This document shows positions 1 through 8,324 of a stretch of 32,591 nt of DNA, in pieces. The position numbers were made by a program, and so were the translations under genes. The stretch is from GCA-002282575 sp964606405 (GTDB taxonomy: Bacteria > Pseudomonadota > Gammaproteobacteria > Thiomicrospirales > Thiomicrospiraceae), in contig CAZSGH010000032.1 in assembly GCA_964606405.1 (NCBI GenBank), positions 1-32,591 of the forward strand. Direction: 5' to 3'. The notes below the pieces were generated by a model. It did not search any database. It had not been told where the DNA came from and saw nothing but the letters and a program-made list of their open reading frames with translations. Each line of letters starts with the position of its first letter. The first letter of the stretch is position 1.

Positions 1-42
1 GCCATCAAAGAGCGTGCTCGTGCGATGGGGTGTCCGTTTTAA
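1..42 (+). CDS. Possible C-terminal tail of an unidentified gene (partial)
   Basis: Frame 1 is open from the window edge and reads AIKERARAMGCPF before a TAA stop at 40-42. It would be the last 13 residues of a plus-strand gene that begins outside the window and converges on the diguanylate cyclase gene. The tail is basic with a Cys-Pro near the end. It is too short to assign to a family, and chance read-through is possible. Confidence 0.35.
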   Translation, partial: AIKERARAMGCPF

Positions 43-63
43 GTTTATTACGACATGCTAACA

Positions 64-2043
64 TCAAGCCACCACATACTGATTTTTACCAGCGGTTTTG
101 GCTTGATACATGGCATGATCGGCTAAACGCATCAGTTGATCCGCGGCAATATCTGTTTCTTGAGGGTAGTAAGTCATACCAATACTAGCAGATACAAACA
201 ATAGCTGGTTATGCCATAAGACTGGCTCCGAAGCCGAAGCCAACAAGCGTCTTAAAATACGATCACAGACCTCTGGAGATTGTAAATCTAATAGAACCCC
301 AACAAACTCATCCCCGCCTAAACGCGCCAAGGTATCTCCCTCGCGAAGCGCCTCACTCATCCGCGCTGCTACCGTTATTAATACGTGATCGCCTGCCTCG
401 TGTCCATATGTGTCATTGACTGTTTTAAACCCATCCAAATCGATAAACACCACCCCCATTAACCGTTGACTACGCTGCGCTTGCAGCATAGCCTGTTGCA
501 TGCGATCAGCAAACAACACCCGATTCGGCAATCCCGTTAAGGTATCATAATGAGCAATGCGCTCGAGACGTTGCTCATTGTCTTTCAGGTGTGTAATATC
601 CGAAAACAAGGCAAGATAATATTCAACACATCCCTGAGTATCCCGCACCGTACTGATGGTCAACATGACCGCATAAACTTCGCCTGTTTTACGACGATTC
701 CAAATCTCACCGTACCAAAAGCCACTATCCAGCAAACGCTGCCACATTGTCTGATAGAAATCTTTATTCTGTCGACCAGAGCTTAACATTTTAGGATTAC
801 AGCCAATGACTTCGTCACGCGTATAGCCCGTAATCTCAGCAAACGCCTCATTCGCATCGATAATATTTCCTTGGACATCTGTAATCAAAATCCCTTCTCG
901 CGCAAAAGTAAAAACATTCGCCAGTAAGCGTAGTTTTTCTTCTCGGCGCTGCAACTTAGCCAACAACAGATTAAAGCCACCCACCAGCTCACCAATTTCA
1001 TCGTGACGAATGATGGGAATGGGTTGTGGATACTGGTGACTCTGCGTCCAAGCAAGGACACTTTTAGCTGCAGAAATTAAGGGATTCAATTGACTTCTGA
1101 TCAACCAAGACAATACCAAAAAAGCAACCAACATTATCACAACGGTCACGATCAACACCCGTATCAGGAAGCTGCGAACTGGCTCAACTATCGCCCCCTT
1201 CGTTGGCACAGCAATCATTAGCGACCAACCAGTAGTGCCCACAGGACTAGCAGCAGTTAAGCTTTCAACACCTTCCAAGTTAGCAACCTTGCCATAACCT
1301 TCATAGCCCGCACGATAGCGCTCAAACAGCGCGTTAGGAGACAAATCGCGTGCATTGCGATGTATTTGCTGATCGAGATAAAAACTAATATCATCCGATG
1401 CAGAAGCTGCCAGTAAATAATAACGATTATGGTAACTACTGCTCTTTTGTAACTTACTTAAGAAATCAAGACGCAACACATCGACAGTACCCAACAAAAC
1501 CCCAACAGGCTTACCCGCTTCATCATGTATGGGCGCAGACAATGCCAAGTGAGGCAACCCTGCAGGATCATTACTAGCAACACGACTCAATAGCGGTTTA
1601 TTTTGAACGATGGTAGCTTGCATGGCAGCAAACAAATCCATTTGACGGTAGTTCTGTTCAGGCACATCAACCAACAGACTAGCTAATTGATGATCGTCTT
1701 GCTTAATATAGATAGAAAGACCATCTGCAAAGAGTGTACTAATAAAAGGATAACTGTTGAAATAGGTTTGCCAAGCACTTGCTGAGGATAAATCGAGCCT
1801 TTCCGACTGCTGTGCAACGGCCTGCAAAAACTGCAGACGCAAGGTCAACGCACGATCAACTTCATCGCTGACCAACGCAACACTGCTGGTCAATTGCTCT
1901 CCTACAATCTCCTCCGCCATGTTTTGCAACATATAAGTACCAATGCTAGCGCGAACAAGAATCCCTGTCAAAAAGATAAATAGCATCGCAATAGTAATGG
2001 TTTTATAAATAGATCGCTTTATTGGCTTTTCTGAACTCATCAT
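64..2043 (-). CDS. Membrane-anchored PAS-GGDEF diguanylate cyclase
   Basis: 659-residue sensor predicted to make cyclic di-GMP from two GTP. A membrane helix near residues 14-36 is followed by a large extracytoplasmic region of the double-Cache type (about 40-290). A second helix (about 293-315) and a HAMP-like linker follow, then a PAS domain (about 375-490) and a C-terminal GGDEF domain. The active-site loop GGDEF is intact at residues 576-580. An RxxD inhibitory site (REGD, 567-570) lies five residues before it, so product feedback inhibition is expected. There is no EAL domain, so it should be a synthase only. The start gives MMSSEKP; the second Met is an equally good start. The ligand of the Cache region cannot be told from sequence. 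The gene stands alone on the minus strand, 76 bp after hemN. Confidence 0.93.
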   Translation of the reverse strand: MMSSEKPIKRSIYKTITIAMLFIFLTGILVRASIGTYMLQNMAEEIVGEQLTSSVALVSDEVDRALTLRLQFLQAVAQQSERLDLSSASAWQTYFNSYPFISTLFADGLSIYIKQDDHQLASLLVDVPEQNYRQMDLFAAMQATIVQNKPLLSRVASNDPAGLPHLALSAPIHDEAGKPVGVLLGTVDVLRLDFLSKLQKSSSYHNRYYLLAASASDDISFYLDQQIHRNARDLSPNALFERYRAGYEGYGKVANLEGVESLTAASPVGTTGWSLMIAVPTKGAIVEPVRSFLIRVLIVTVVIMLVAFLVLSWLIRSQLNPLISAAKSVLAWTQSHQYPQPIPIIRHDEIGELVGGFNLLLAKLQRREEKLRLLANVFTFAREGILITDVQGNIIDANEAFAEITGYTRDEVIGCNPKMLSSGRQNKDFYQTMWQRLLDSGFWYGEIWNRRKTGEVYAVMLTISTVRDTQGCVEYYLALFSDITHLKDNEQRLERIAHYDTLTGLPNRVLFADRMQQAMLQAQRSQRLMGVVFIDLDGFKTVNDTYGHEAGDHVLITVAARMSEALREGDTLARLGGDEFVGVLLDLQSPEVCDRILRRLLASASEPVLWHNQLLFVSASIGMTYYPQETDIAADQLMRLADHAMYQAKTAGKNQYVVA

Positions 2044-2119
2044 CTGTTTTCAACCCACACAAAAAGCGCAAAGCAGTGCTTGTTCATCCTCTACCTTAGG
2101 TAAAGGAAGCGAGATGCCA

Positions 2120-3502
2120 TTAAATAATTTTCGAAAACTTACCCGTCGCCTTCACGCGATTATAAATATCGAACACCACCGCCATCACACGTACCATCAT
2201 GCGCCCAACAGGTTGCACTTCGATACGACTTCCTTCGATTTTGAGCAAACCATCAGCAGCAAATTCCGCTAAGGCTTCGCGTTCTTGCGCAAAGTAACTC
2301 ATACCATCAATGCCCCATGCTTTACCAAAAGCATCGAAGTCCAAAGCAAAGTCACACATTAAACGCATAATAATGGCACGACGAATTTCATCATCACGCG
2401 TCAGTGTCACACCACGGAAAATCGCCAACTCATTGGCATCGATTTTAGCGGTGTAATCATCCAGTCCGCGTAGGTTTTGCGAGTAGGTATTGTCAATCGA
2501 TGAAATACTGGTCGAGCCAAGCGCAATTAAATCGCAATCCGCATGGGTCGAATACCCTTGGAAGTTACGGTACAACTTGCCTTCGCGTTGCGCAATGGTT
2601 AACTCATCGTTCGGCTTGGCGAAATGATCCATACCGATATAAACATAACCCGCTGCTTGTAAGTGCTCAATGGTCATCGCCAACATGCGCAACTTAGTAT
2701 CACCATTAGGCATATCCGCTTCATTCATGCGCTTTTGCGCTGGGAACATGCTAGGCAAATGCGCATAGTTGAACACCGTAATACGATCAGGACTCGCTTC
2801 TAAAATACGGTCAACGGTACGAATAAAACTGTCTTCGTTTTGCAGTGGCAAACCATAAATCAAATCGACGTTAATCGACTTAAAGCCATTGTCACGCGCA
2901 GCATAAAGCACCTCGAAGGTTTCCTCTTTACTCTGAATGCGGTTAACCGCTTTTTGCACGGCTGGGTCAAAATCCTGCACACCCAAGCTCATGCGGTTAA
3001 AGCCCAACTCACGCAACAGCTTAACGCTTTTGGCATCAGCTTCGCGAGGGTCGATTTCGATAGAATACTCACCCTCATCATCATCGCGCAGATTAAAATT
3101 GGCACGCATCATATCGATGAGTTGTTTCATTTCATCATTACTGATAAAAGTCGGTGTACCACCGCCTAAGTGCATTTGATCGACGACTCGGCTCTTATCA
3201 AACAGCTTAGACTGCATGGTCATCTCGTGATACAAACGTTCTAAATAAGGGGCAGAGCGTGAGCGGTCGCGGGTGGGAATTTTGTTACAAGCGCAATAAA
3301 AACACGCCGTATTACAAAAAGGAATGTGCGCATACAAAGATAATAAACGGTTAGACTCATTCGAGCGTGTTGCCGCTTGCGCATAATCGTCTAAGGTGAA
3401 ATTTTCATGAAACTGCACAGCAGTAGGATAAGAAGTGTAGCGCGGCCCAAGACGATCGTATTTTTTAATCAGCTCTGGATCGAAAGTGAGTGCTTGTTGC
3501 AT
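2120..3502 (-). CDS. hemN: Oxygen-independent coproporphyrinogen III oxidase (dehydrogenase)
   Basis: 460-residue radical SAM enzyme that decarboxylates two propionates of coproporphyrinogen III to give protoporphyrinogen IX in anaerobic haem synthesis. The 4Fe-4S/SAM motif CNTACFYCAC is visible, with Cys63, Cys67, Cys70 and Cys72, which matches the CxxxCxxCxC pattern of true HemN rather than HemW. The N-terminal YDRLGPRYTSYPTA segment and the GGGTPTF motif are also typical, and the length is near that of the E. coli enzyme. The ATG at 3502 has AGGA about eight bases upstream. I looked for an FNR-type TTGAT-N4-ATCAA site upstream and found none. It implies that haem can be made without oxygen. 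Confidence 0.96.
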   Translation of the reverse strand: MQQALTFDPELIKKYDRLGPRYTSYPTAVQFHENFTLDDYAQAATRSNESNRLLSLYAHIPFCNTACFYCACNKIPTRDRSRSAPYLERLYHEMTMQSKLFDKSRVVDQMHLGGGTPTFISNDEMKQLIDMMRANFNLRDDDEGEYSIEIDPREADAKSVKLLRELGFNRMSLGVQDFDPAVQKAVNRIQSKEETFEVLYAARDNGFKSINVDLIYGLPLQNEDSFIRTVDRILEASPDRITVFNYAHLPSMFPAQKRMNEADMPNGDTKLRMLAMTIEHLQAAGYVYIGMDHFAKPNDELTIAQREGKLYRNFQGYSTHADCDLIALGSTSISSIDNTYSQNLRGLDDYTAKIDANELAIFRGVTLTRDDEIRRAIIMRLMCDFALDFDAFGKAWGIDGMSYFAQEREALAEFAADGLLKIEGSRIEVQPVGRMMVRVMAVVFDIYNRVKATGKFSKII

Positions 3503-3573
3503 GGCGCATCCTAATTCTTACACAATAAAATAGGATGAAATGATAGCAGAAAGCACCTGTCAGCGACAGGCAC

Positions 3574-3732
3574 TTAACCGTGTGATTTTTGCGAATGCAC
3601 CGAATGACTTTGACTAACCGATGTGGTTTCTGCCGAAAAGTAATGCGATTGAATGTAAACCAAAGCGGCTAATAAAGCAATGGCTGCTGGATAAGCCCAT
3701 TTAGGCGTGTGCTTCTGTTGTTGATTGTCCAT
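3574..3732 (-). CDS. Small single-pass membrane protein, 52 residues, unknown function
   Basis: A complete short ORF fills the space between hemN and the first assembly gap. It begins MDNQQQKHTPKWAYPAAIAL and has a hydrophobic helix at about residues 12-28. The remainder is a Ser/His-rich hydrophilic tail (HSVHSQKSHG at the end). A purine-rich stretch AAGAAGAG lies about nine bases upstream of the ATG. The topology (polar N-terminus, one helix, polar tail) is typical of a small inner-membrane peptide. No family is recognised. It is co-oriented with hemN and could be co-transcribed with it. Codon choice looks like that of its neighbours, and I think it is real, though small size makes this less certain. 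Confidence 0.6.
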   Translation of the reverse strand: MDNQQQKHTPKWAYPAAIALLAALVYIQSHYFSAETTSVSQSHSVHSQKSHG

Positions 3733-3763
3733 AAAATTTTTCTCTTCTTAACTCGATAAGTTT

Positions 3764-3769
3764 ATTTTA
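3764..3769 (-). promoter_or_regulatory. Candidate -10 element for the 52-residue membrane protein
   Basis: On the minus strand the hexamer TAAAAT lies about 32 bases upstream of the ATG at 3732. Any -35 element would fall inside the N-gap, so it cannot be checked. Confidence 0.25.
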
Positions 3770-5767
3770 TCACAGATACANNNNNNNNNNNNNNNNNNNN
3801 NNNNNNNNNNNNNNNNNNNNNNNNNNNNNNNNNNNNNNNNNNNNNNNNNNNNNNNNNNNNNNNNNNNNNNNNNNNNNNNNCTCATCACTGAGCATCAACC
3901 ACTCTTCCTCAACCTCTGCCAAGCGACTTTTTAAGCTACCTTGCTGCTGCAAGGCTTGCTGTAACTTGGCTTTCTGATCAGCCTCGTAAATACTGGCATC
4001 GCCGAGTAGTGCTTCGACCGTAGCCAATTCAGCACCGAGCTTTTCCATTTCTTTTTCGAGCTTTTGTACTTTTTGCTTTAACGGGCGTAAGCGTTCGCGC
4101 TGCTCGGCGGCTTCTTTACGGTCTTGTTTTTTATCAACCTTAACCGTATTCGTGTCAGTCGAAACGCTCTGCGTGACTGCACTGGCTTGTTGCGCTTTTT
4201 GTCGATCTTTTAGCCAAGAAGCATAATCGTCCAAATCGCCATCGTAAGGCTGAACGCAGCCATCGGCAACCATCCAAAACTCATCGACAGTACTCGCCAG
4301 TAAGTGCCTATCATGCGACACCAACACCATCGCACCCTCAAATTCTTGCAACGCAATAACCAGTGCTTCGCGCATATCCAAATCTAAGTGGTTGGTTGGC
4401 TCATCGAGCAATAACAAATTCGGGCGTTGCCATGCCAATAACGCCAATGCCAAACGTGCTTTTTCACCCCCCGAAAAATTACCGACCGTTGCTAACGCCG
4501 CATCACCCGCAAAACCAAAACCACCCAAAAAGTCACGATGTTCCTGCTCTTTGGTGGTTGGCGATAGCCGTTGTAAATGCAACAGTGGCGAGGCATCTGC
4601 ATCTAAAGCTTCGGTTTGATGCTGCGAGAAATAGCCAATGGTTAAGTGGTCACCGACCAGTCGCTTACCTGCCAACTGGCGAATCTCACCCGTCAGGGTT
4701 TTAATCAGCGTCGACTTCCCTGCCCCATTCGGACCTAGCAGCCCGATACGCATACCAGGTAGTAACGAAAAGTTCACTTTACTTAGAATCGTTTTGTCGC
4801 CATGCCCCAAGTCAGCAAACTTGAGCGTCATTAATGGGCTGGACATCTTCTCATTGGCTGGTAGGCTAAAACTAAAGGGCGAATCGGCATGAGCCAACTG
4901 CACCATCGGCATCCGCTCTAGTGCTTTTAAGCGACTTTGAGCCTGTTTGGCTTTGGTTGCTTTCGCTCGAAAGCGACGCACAAAATCTTCTAAATGCGCA
5001 CGTTGTGCTTGTTGCTTAACGTACATCGACTGCTCTAACGCCATGCGCTCAGCACGCTGACGCTCGAACGCAGAATAATTACCCGTGTACAAGGTTAGCT
5101 TTTGACTATGAATGTGCAAGGTATGGGTACAGACATCATCTAAAAAATCGCGGTCATGCGAGATTAAAATAAGCGTGCCCTGATAGGCTTTTAAGAAGTC
5201 TTGCAACCATAACACCGTTTCTAAGTCTAAGTGGTTGGTTGGCTCATCGAGCAATAATAATTCCGACGGCTGATAGAGCGTACGCGCCAAATTCAATCGA
5301 ATACGCCAACCACCCGAAAAGCTGCGCACGGGACTATCAAGTTTATCTTGGCTAAATCCAAGCCCTGCCAATAACGCTTGAGCGCGTGGCTTGGCCGAAT
5401 AGCCGTGCATGGTATCGAAGGCCTCGTGCCAATGCGCCAACTGCATCGGGTCGGTATGATCATCGGCAGTCGCTAAGTTACGCTCAATATCACGCAAAGC
5501 AACATCACCATCGAGTACATAATCTATCGCGCTTTGCTCTAAGGCATCAACTTCTTGCGCCATATGCGCAACACGCCAATCTTTCGCAATCAGGGCTTCA
5601 CCCGCATCGGGCAATAAGCCACCCAACAACAACGAAAACAAACTCGACTTACCCGTACCATTATGCCCAACAAAGCCCAAACGCCAGCCCGTGTTAATGG
5701 TTAGGTTGGCATCTTTAACTAACTGCTGGTCACCACGGTAAAAAGAGAGATTGCGGAAGGTGATCAT
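3770..5767 (-). CDS. yheS: ABC-F family ATPase, YheS type (3' end lost in gap)
   Basis: Soluble protein with two tandem ABC ATPase domains and no membrane segment, as in the ABC-F translation factors that act on the ribosome. The first domain has Walker A GHNGTGKSS (about residues 34-42), signature FSGGW and Walker B LLLLDEPTNHLDLE. The second has GPNGAGKST, FSGGEKARL and the same LDEPTNHLDLD. The linker carries RFRAKATKAKQAQSR, and a charged coiled coil forms the C-terminus. Residue-level similarity to E. coli YheS is high throughout, including ISHDRDFLD and the GGFGF loop. The final codons lie in the N-gap, so the apparent stop at 3770 should not be trusted. By comparison with YheS only about a dozen residues follow the last known codon. 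The ATG overlaps the stop of the DUF1415 gene in ATGA, suggesting translational coupling. Confidence 0.93.
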   Translation of the reverse strand: MITFRNLSFYRGDQQLVKDANLTINTGWRLGFVGHNGTGKSSLFSLLLGGLLPDAGEALIAKDWRVAHMAQEVDALEQSAIDYVLDGDVALRDIERNLATADDHTDPMQLAHWHEAFDTMHGYSAKPRAQALLAGLGFSQDKLDSPVRSFSGGWRIRLNLARTLYQPSELLLLDEPTNHLDLETVLWLQDFLKAYQGTLILISHDRDFLDDVCTHTLHIHSQKLTLYTGNYSAFERQRAERMALEQSMYVKQQAQRAHLEDFVRRFRAKATKAKQAQSRLKALERMPMVQLAHADSPFSFSLPANEKMSSPLMTLKFADLGHGDKTILSKVNFSLLPGMRIGLLGPNGAGKSTLIKTLTGEIRQLAGKRLVGDHLTIGYFSQHQTEALDADASPLLHLQRLSPTTKEQEHRDFLGGFGFAGDAALATVGNFSGGEKARLALALLAWQRPNLLLLDEPTNHLDLDMREALVIALQEFEGAMVLVSHDRHLLASTVDEFWMVADGCVQPYDGDLDDYASWLKDRQKAQQASAVTQSVSTDTNTVKVDKKQDRKEAAEQRERLRPLKQKVQKLEKEMEKLGAELATVEALLGDASIYEADQKAKLQQALQQQGSLKSRLAEVEEEWLMLSDEXXXXXXXXXXXXXXXXXXXXXXXXXXXXXXXXXXYL
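3781..3880. other. Assembly gap (100 N) inside the 3' end of the ABC-F gene
   Basis: One hundred N is the usual placeholder for a gap of unknown size. The sequences on either side do not share an overlap, so this gap probably hides real sequence: the last dozen or so codons of the ABC-F protein, its stop, and some intergenic DNA. Confidence 0.95.
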
Positions 5768-6458
5768 TGCGTCACACCCAATGCCCTCAACCCATCTAAC
5801 CCCAACTTTTGCAAGGTGCGAATATTATTCTCATAAATCTCATCGGGGTTTGCCATCACGGCAATGGCTCTGTCGATACTGGCTTCGCGTAACAAATGCA
5901 GCGTCGGGAAAGGCGCTCGATTGGTATAGTTTTCGACATCATCCACTTCAGTACCTTCAAACTGAAATTGCGGATGAAAATAAGCAACCTGAAAGTCATC
6001 NNNNNNNNNNNNNNNNNNNNNNNNNNNNNNNNNNNNNNNNNNNNNNNNNNNNNNNNNNNNNNNNNNNNNNNNNNNNNNNNNNNNNNNNNNNNNNNNNNNN
6101 CTTCAGTACCTTCAAACTGAAATTGCGGATGAAAATAAGCAACCTGAAAGTCATCGTCCAGCTCTAAATCGGCAATAGCGTCTTCGCACACACCGACAAA
6201 GTCATTAAAATCCAAAAAGTCGTGCATTGCCCAAGGTGCAATCAGCAAGGTGGTTTCGCGCTCGCTCATCTCATGGTTTTTTAAGTCCCATAAAGCATCG
6301 GTAAAATCTTTGAACAAAGCTTTCGCATTACGCGCCTCGCTGACAAGGTAGTGCAGGCGATTGTTATCAACCGTTGGCTTGGCAAAAGGGCAAAGGTTTA
6401 AGCCAATAACGACCTTTTCGACCCATTGGCGTGTTTGTTCAATTTCGGGGACTGACAT
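5764..6458 (-). CDS. DUF1415 family protein (split only by an assembly artefact)
   Basis: The start is taken at MSVPEIEQTRQWVEKV, with AGGA nine bases upstream, because longer extensions run into untranslated DNA. The family motif GLNLCPFA follows near the N-terminus. The reading frame enters the N-gap after QFQFEGTE and resumes beyond it as VDDVENYTNRAPFPTLHLLR. The 55 bases on each side of the gap are identical. Removing one copy plus the gap joins the two halves in frame to give 179 residues, a normal length for the family, ending GLDGLRALGVTQ. DUF1415 proteins are small, cytoplasmic and of unknown function. The stop overlaps the yheS start by four bases. Confidence 0.9.
5946..6155. other. 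Artefactual gap: 55-bp duplication flanking 100 N
   Basis: Bases 5946-6000 (beginning CTTCAGTACCTTCAAACTGA) are repeated exactly at 6101-6155, immediately on either side of the N run. Overlap of this length at both contig ends suggests two contigs that share a terminal k-mer but were scaffolded instead of merged. Collapsing the copies restores the DUF1415 reading frame. Confidence 0.92.
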
Positions 6459-6491
6459 GGATTTTCCTGAATAACAGCAATAATGCAGAAC

Positions 6492-6497
6492 ATTATA
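6492..6497 (-). promoter_or_regulatory. Candidate -10 element for DUF1415-yheS
   Basis: TATAAT on the minus strand lies 34 bases upstream of the DUF1415 ATG, within the short space after the DUF423 gene. No good -35 is seen 16-18 bases upstream, so this may be a weak internal promoter of the ampD-DUF423-DUF1415-yheS run. Confidence 0.35.
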
Positions 6498-6511
6498 CCC
6501 TTTCTTAGGCA

Positions 6512-6883
6512 TTAATCCCGTGATGCCTTCCAAGCCAAACCCAACCAACTCATCAACCAAACACTACCACCAATCGGCGTAACGAAGACAAGCGGATGCC
6601 AACCCGTCAGCACCCAAGCGTATAAACTTCCCGAAAATAACAGCATGCCGAGCAACAACCCCCATGCAACTTTGGTCGCCCAAATAGGCGCTTGACCTTG
6701 CAACCAAATCGCCACGGCAAACAAGGCTAGCCCGTGAATGAGGTGATACTGCACCGCCGTTTGCCATGTTGCCAACTGTTTGACATCTAACACCGACGCT
6801 AAGGCATGCGCACCAAACGCCCCCAACCCAACAGCCAACGCCATACTCATCGCCGACACACTCAACCATACTTTTGCTTTCAT
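6512..6883 (-). CDS. DUF423 family small integral membrane protein
   Basis: 123-residue hydrophobic protein with about four predicted membrane helices. The first carries the family pattern ALAVGLGAFGAHAL, followed by WQTAVQYHLIHGLAL and a Gly/Ser-rich segment (LLFSGSLYAWVLTG, TPIGGSVWL). These match the DUF423 (E. coli YgdD-like) inner-membrane family, whose function is unknown. I chose the ATG at 6883 rather than an ATG five codons earlier because it overlaps the ampD stop codon in ATGA, so the two genes are probably translationally coupled. Confidence 0.85.
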   Translation of the reverse strand: MKAKVWLSVSAMSMALAVGLGAFGAHALASVLDVKQLATWQTAVQYHLIHGLALFAVAIWLQGQAPIWATKVAWGLLLGMLLFSGSLYAWVLTGWHPLVFVTPIGGSVWLMSWLGLAWKASRD

Positions 6884-7416
6884 TTCACTCGTCCCCAATC
6901 GAAACCTAGTCCAGGGTCTGTCTTTCGCTGAGGTGCAATATCGCTATGCCCAACCACTGGCGCTTGTGCCAAGCTCGGATAAGCGTCGCGCAAAGCAACC
7001 AACACCGCATTTAAGGACTCATACTGCGTATCGGTGTAACTACTCGTGTCTGTACCTTCCAACTCGATACCAATCGAAAAGTCATTACACGCGGTGCGAT
7101 TGGCAAAACGCGACATACCAGCATGCCACGCCCGCAAATGAAAAGGCACAAACTGCACTACCTCACCATCTCGTCGAATAAACACATGCGACGACACCTT
7201 AACACCACTCAACTGCGCATAGTAAGGATGCTTATTACAGTCCAGTGTTCCCTGAAATAAGTCGATGACATCACTACCACCAAACTGACCGGGCGGCAAA
7301 CTGATGCCATGAACCACAATCAATGACATGTCGTCTGCTGCTTTTCTGTCATCACAATGCGCAGTTTCACAGAAATTCGCACCTATTAACAAACCAGCTT
7401 GCGTATCTATGCGCAT
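6880..7416 (-). CDS. ampD: 1,6-anhydro-N-acetylmuramyl-L-alanine amidase AmpD
   Basis: Cytoplasmic zinc amidase that cuts the bond between anhydro-MurNAc and the stem peptide during peptidoglycan recycling. Its activity also keeps beta-lactamase inducers low in species with AmpR. Counting from an alternative ATG at 7428 (182 residues), the zinc ligands are His40 (VVHGISLPPG), His161 and Asp171 (VGHSDIAPQRKTDPG), with the acidic GIELEG motif at 120-125. There is no signal peptide. I prefer the ATG at 7416 because GGAG lies six bases upstream of it, while the earlier ATG has only a weak site. It is divergent from nadC, an arrangement common in gammaproteobacteria, and heads a run with DUF423, DUF1415 and yheS. 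Confidence 0.94.
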   Translation of the reverse strand: MRIDTQAGLLIGANFCETAHCDDRKAADDMSLIVVHGISLPPGQFGGSDVIDLFQGTLDCNKHPYYAQLSGVKVSSHVFIRRDGEVVQFVPFHLRAWHAGMSRFANRTACNDFSIGIELEGTDTSSYTDTQYESLNAVLVALRDAYPSLAQAPVVGHSDIAPQRKTDPGLGFDWGRVK

Positions 7417-7431
7417 AGCCTGCTCCATTCT

Positions 7432-7440
7432 TGTTATAAT
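7432..7440 (+). promoter_or_regulatory. Extended -10 promoter for nadC
   Basis: TGTTATAAT has a perfect -10 hexamer preceded by the TGn extension. It lies in the 47-59 bp between divergent ampD and nadC. Initiation near 7447 would leave a leader of about 29 bases before the nadC ATG. The -35 region is poor, as is allowed for extended -10 promoters. Confidence 0.5.
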
Positions 7441-7475
7441 TAAAAATCATTTTTGGTTTAGTTTAGTGTATTACA

Positions 7476-8324
7476 ATGCAAAATTCAGCTTGGCTTATCA
7501 ACGAAGTTCGTTTAGCACTCAATGAAGACATTGGGCATGGCGACCTATCCGCAGGATTAATTCCTGCAGAACGCACAGCAACAGCAACCATTATTTGTCG
7601 AGAAGCAAGCGTCATGTGCGGACAGGCATGGCTTAACGAAGTCTTTAAGCAACTCGATCAAAGCATACACATTGATTGGCATTGTAATGAAGGTGATGAC
7701 CTTGATGCAGATAGCATCATTTGCAAACTTAGCGGTAACGCAAGAAGCTTACTAACGGGCGAGCGCACCGCACTCAATTTTTTACAAACCTTAATGGGTA
7801 CAGCAACCGTTACCCGTCATTATGTACGAGAACTGGATGCACACGGCATGACTAAGCTGCTCGATACACGCAAAACCTTACCGGGCTTACGACTCGCACA
7901 AAAGTACGCAGTGCGGATTGGCGGTGGTGTCAATCATCGTATTGGACTATTTGATGCTATTTTAATTAAAGAAAATCATATTATGGCAGCAGGCGGACTT
8001 GCAGCAGCGGTTAGCGCAGCCAAAGCACAACATCCCAACACATTTATCGAAGTCGAAGTCGAAAGCCTATCCGAACTGCACGTTGCACTCACACTGCCCG
8101 TCGATCGCATTATGCTCGACAATTTCTCGCTATCCGACATCCGGCAAGCGGTGATGCTCACCAAGGGTAAAATCCCGTTAGAAGCATCTGGCAATGTTGG
8201 TTTTGGTAATTTGTTCCAACTCGGACAGACTGGCGTTGACTTTATTTCAACGGGTGCGATCACTAAACACTTACATGCTATCGACTTATCGATGCGTTTT
8301 AATATGGATACAGACTGTGCATAA
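7476..8324 (+). CDS. nadC: Nicotinate-nucleotide pyrophosphorylase (quinolinate phosphoribosyltransferase)
   Basis: 282-residue cytoplasmic enzyme that converts quinolinate and PRPP to nicotinate mononucleotide, CO2 and pyrophosphate in de novo NAD synthesis. It begins with the family's NEDIGHGDLSAGLIP region and contains DTRKTLPGLRLAQKYAVRIG, the substrate-binding segment, followed by GGGVNHRIGLFDAILIKENH. The Glu and Asp residues of EVEVESL and DRIMLDN are typical of the barrel active site. The length is normal. Its last codons overlap the start of the antiporter gene by eight bases, so the two are probably one transcript. Confidence 0.96.
   Translation: MQNSAWLINEVRLALNEDIGHGDLSAGLIPAERTATATIICREASVMCGQAWLNEVFKQLDQSIHIDWHCNEGDDLDADSIICKLSGNARSLLTGERTALNFLQTLMGTATVTRHYVRELDAHGMTKLLDTRKTLPGLRLAQKYAVRIGGGVNHRIGLFDAILIKENHIMAAGGLAAAVSAAKAQHPNTFIEVEVESLSELHVALTLPVDRIMLDNFSLSDIRQAVMLTKGKIPLEASGNVGFGNLFQLGQTGVDFISTGAITKHLHAIDLSMRFNMDTDCA

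Noticed and set aside
2060..2100. AAAAAGCGCAAAGCAGTGCTTG near the diguanylate cyclase start as a repeat copy
   Set aside because: It has the AGC-rich core but short, imperfect arms; too weak to list as a family member.
3556..3570. CCTGTC-AGC-GACAGG inverted repeat near hemN
   Set aside because: Only six base pairs with no T-run; could be chance. Not called as terminator or operator.
3503..3573. FNR/ANR site upstream of hemN
   Set aside because: Looked for TTGAT-N4-ATCAA and close variants; none found, although oxygen control would be expected from the enzyme.
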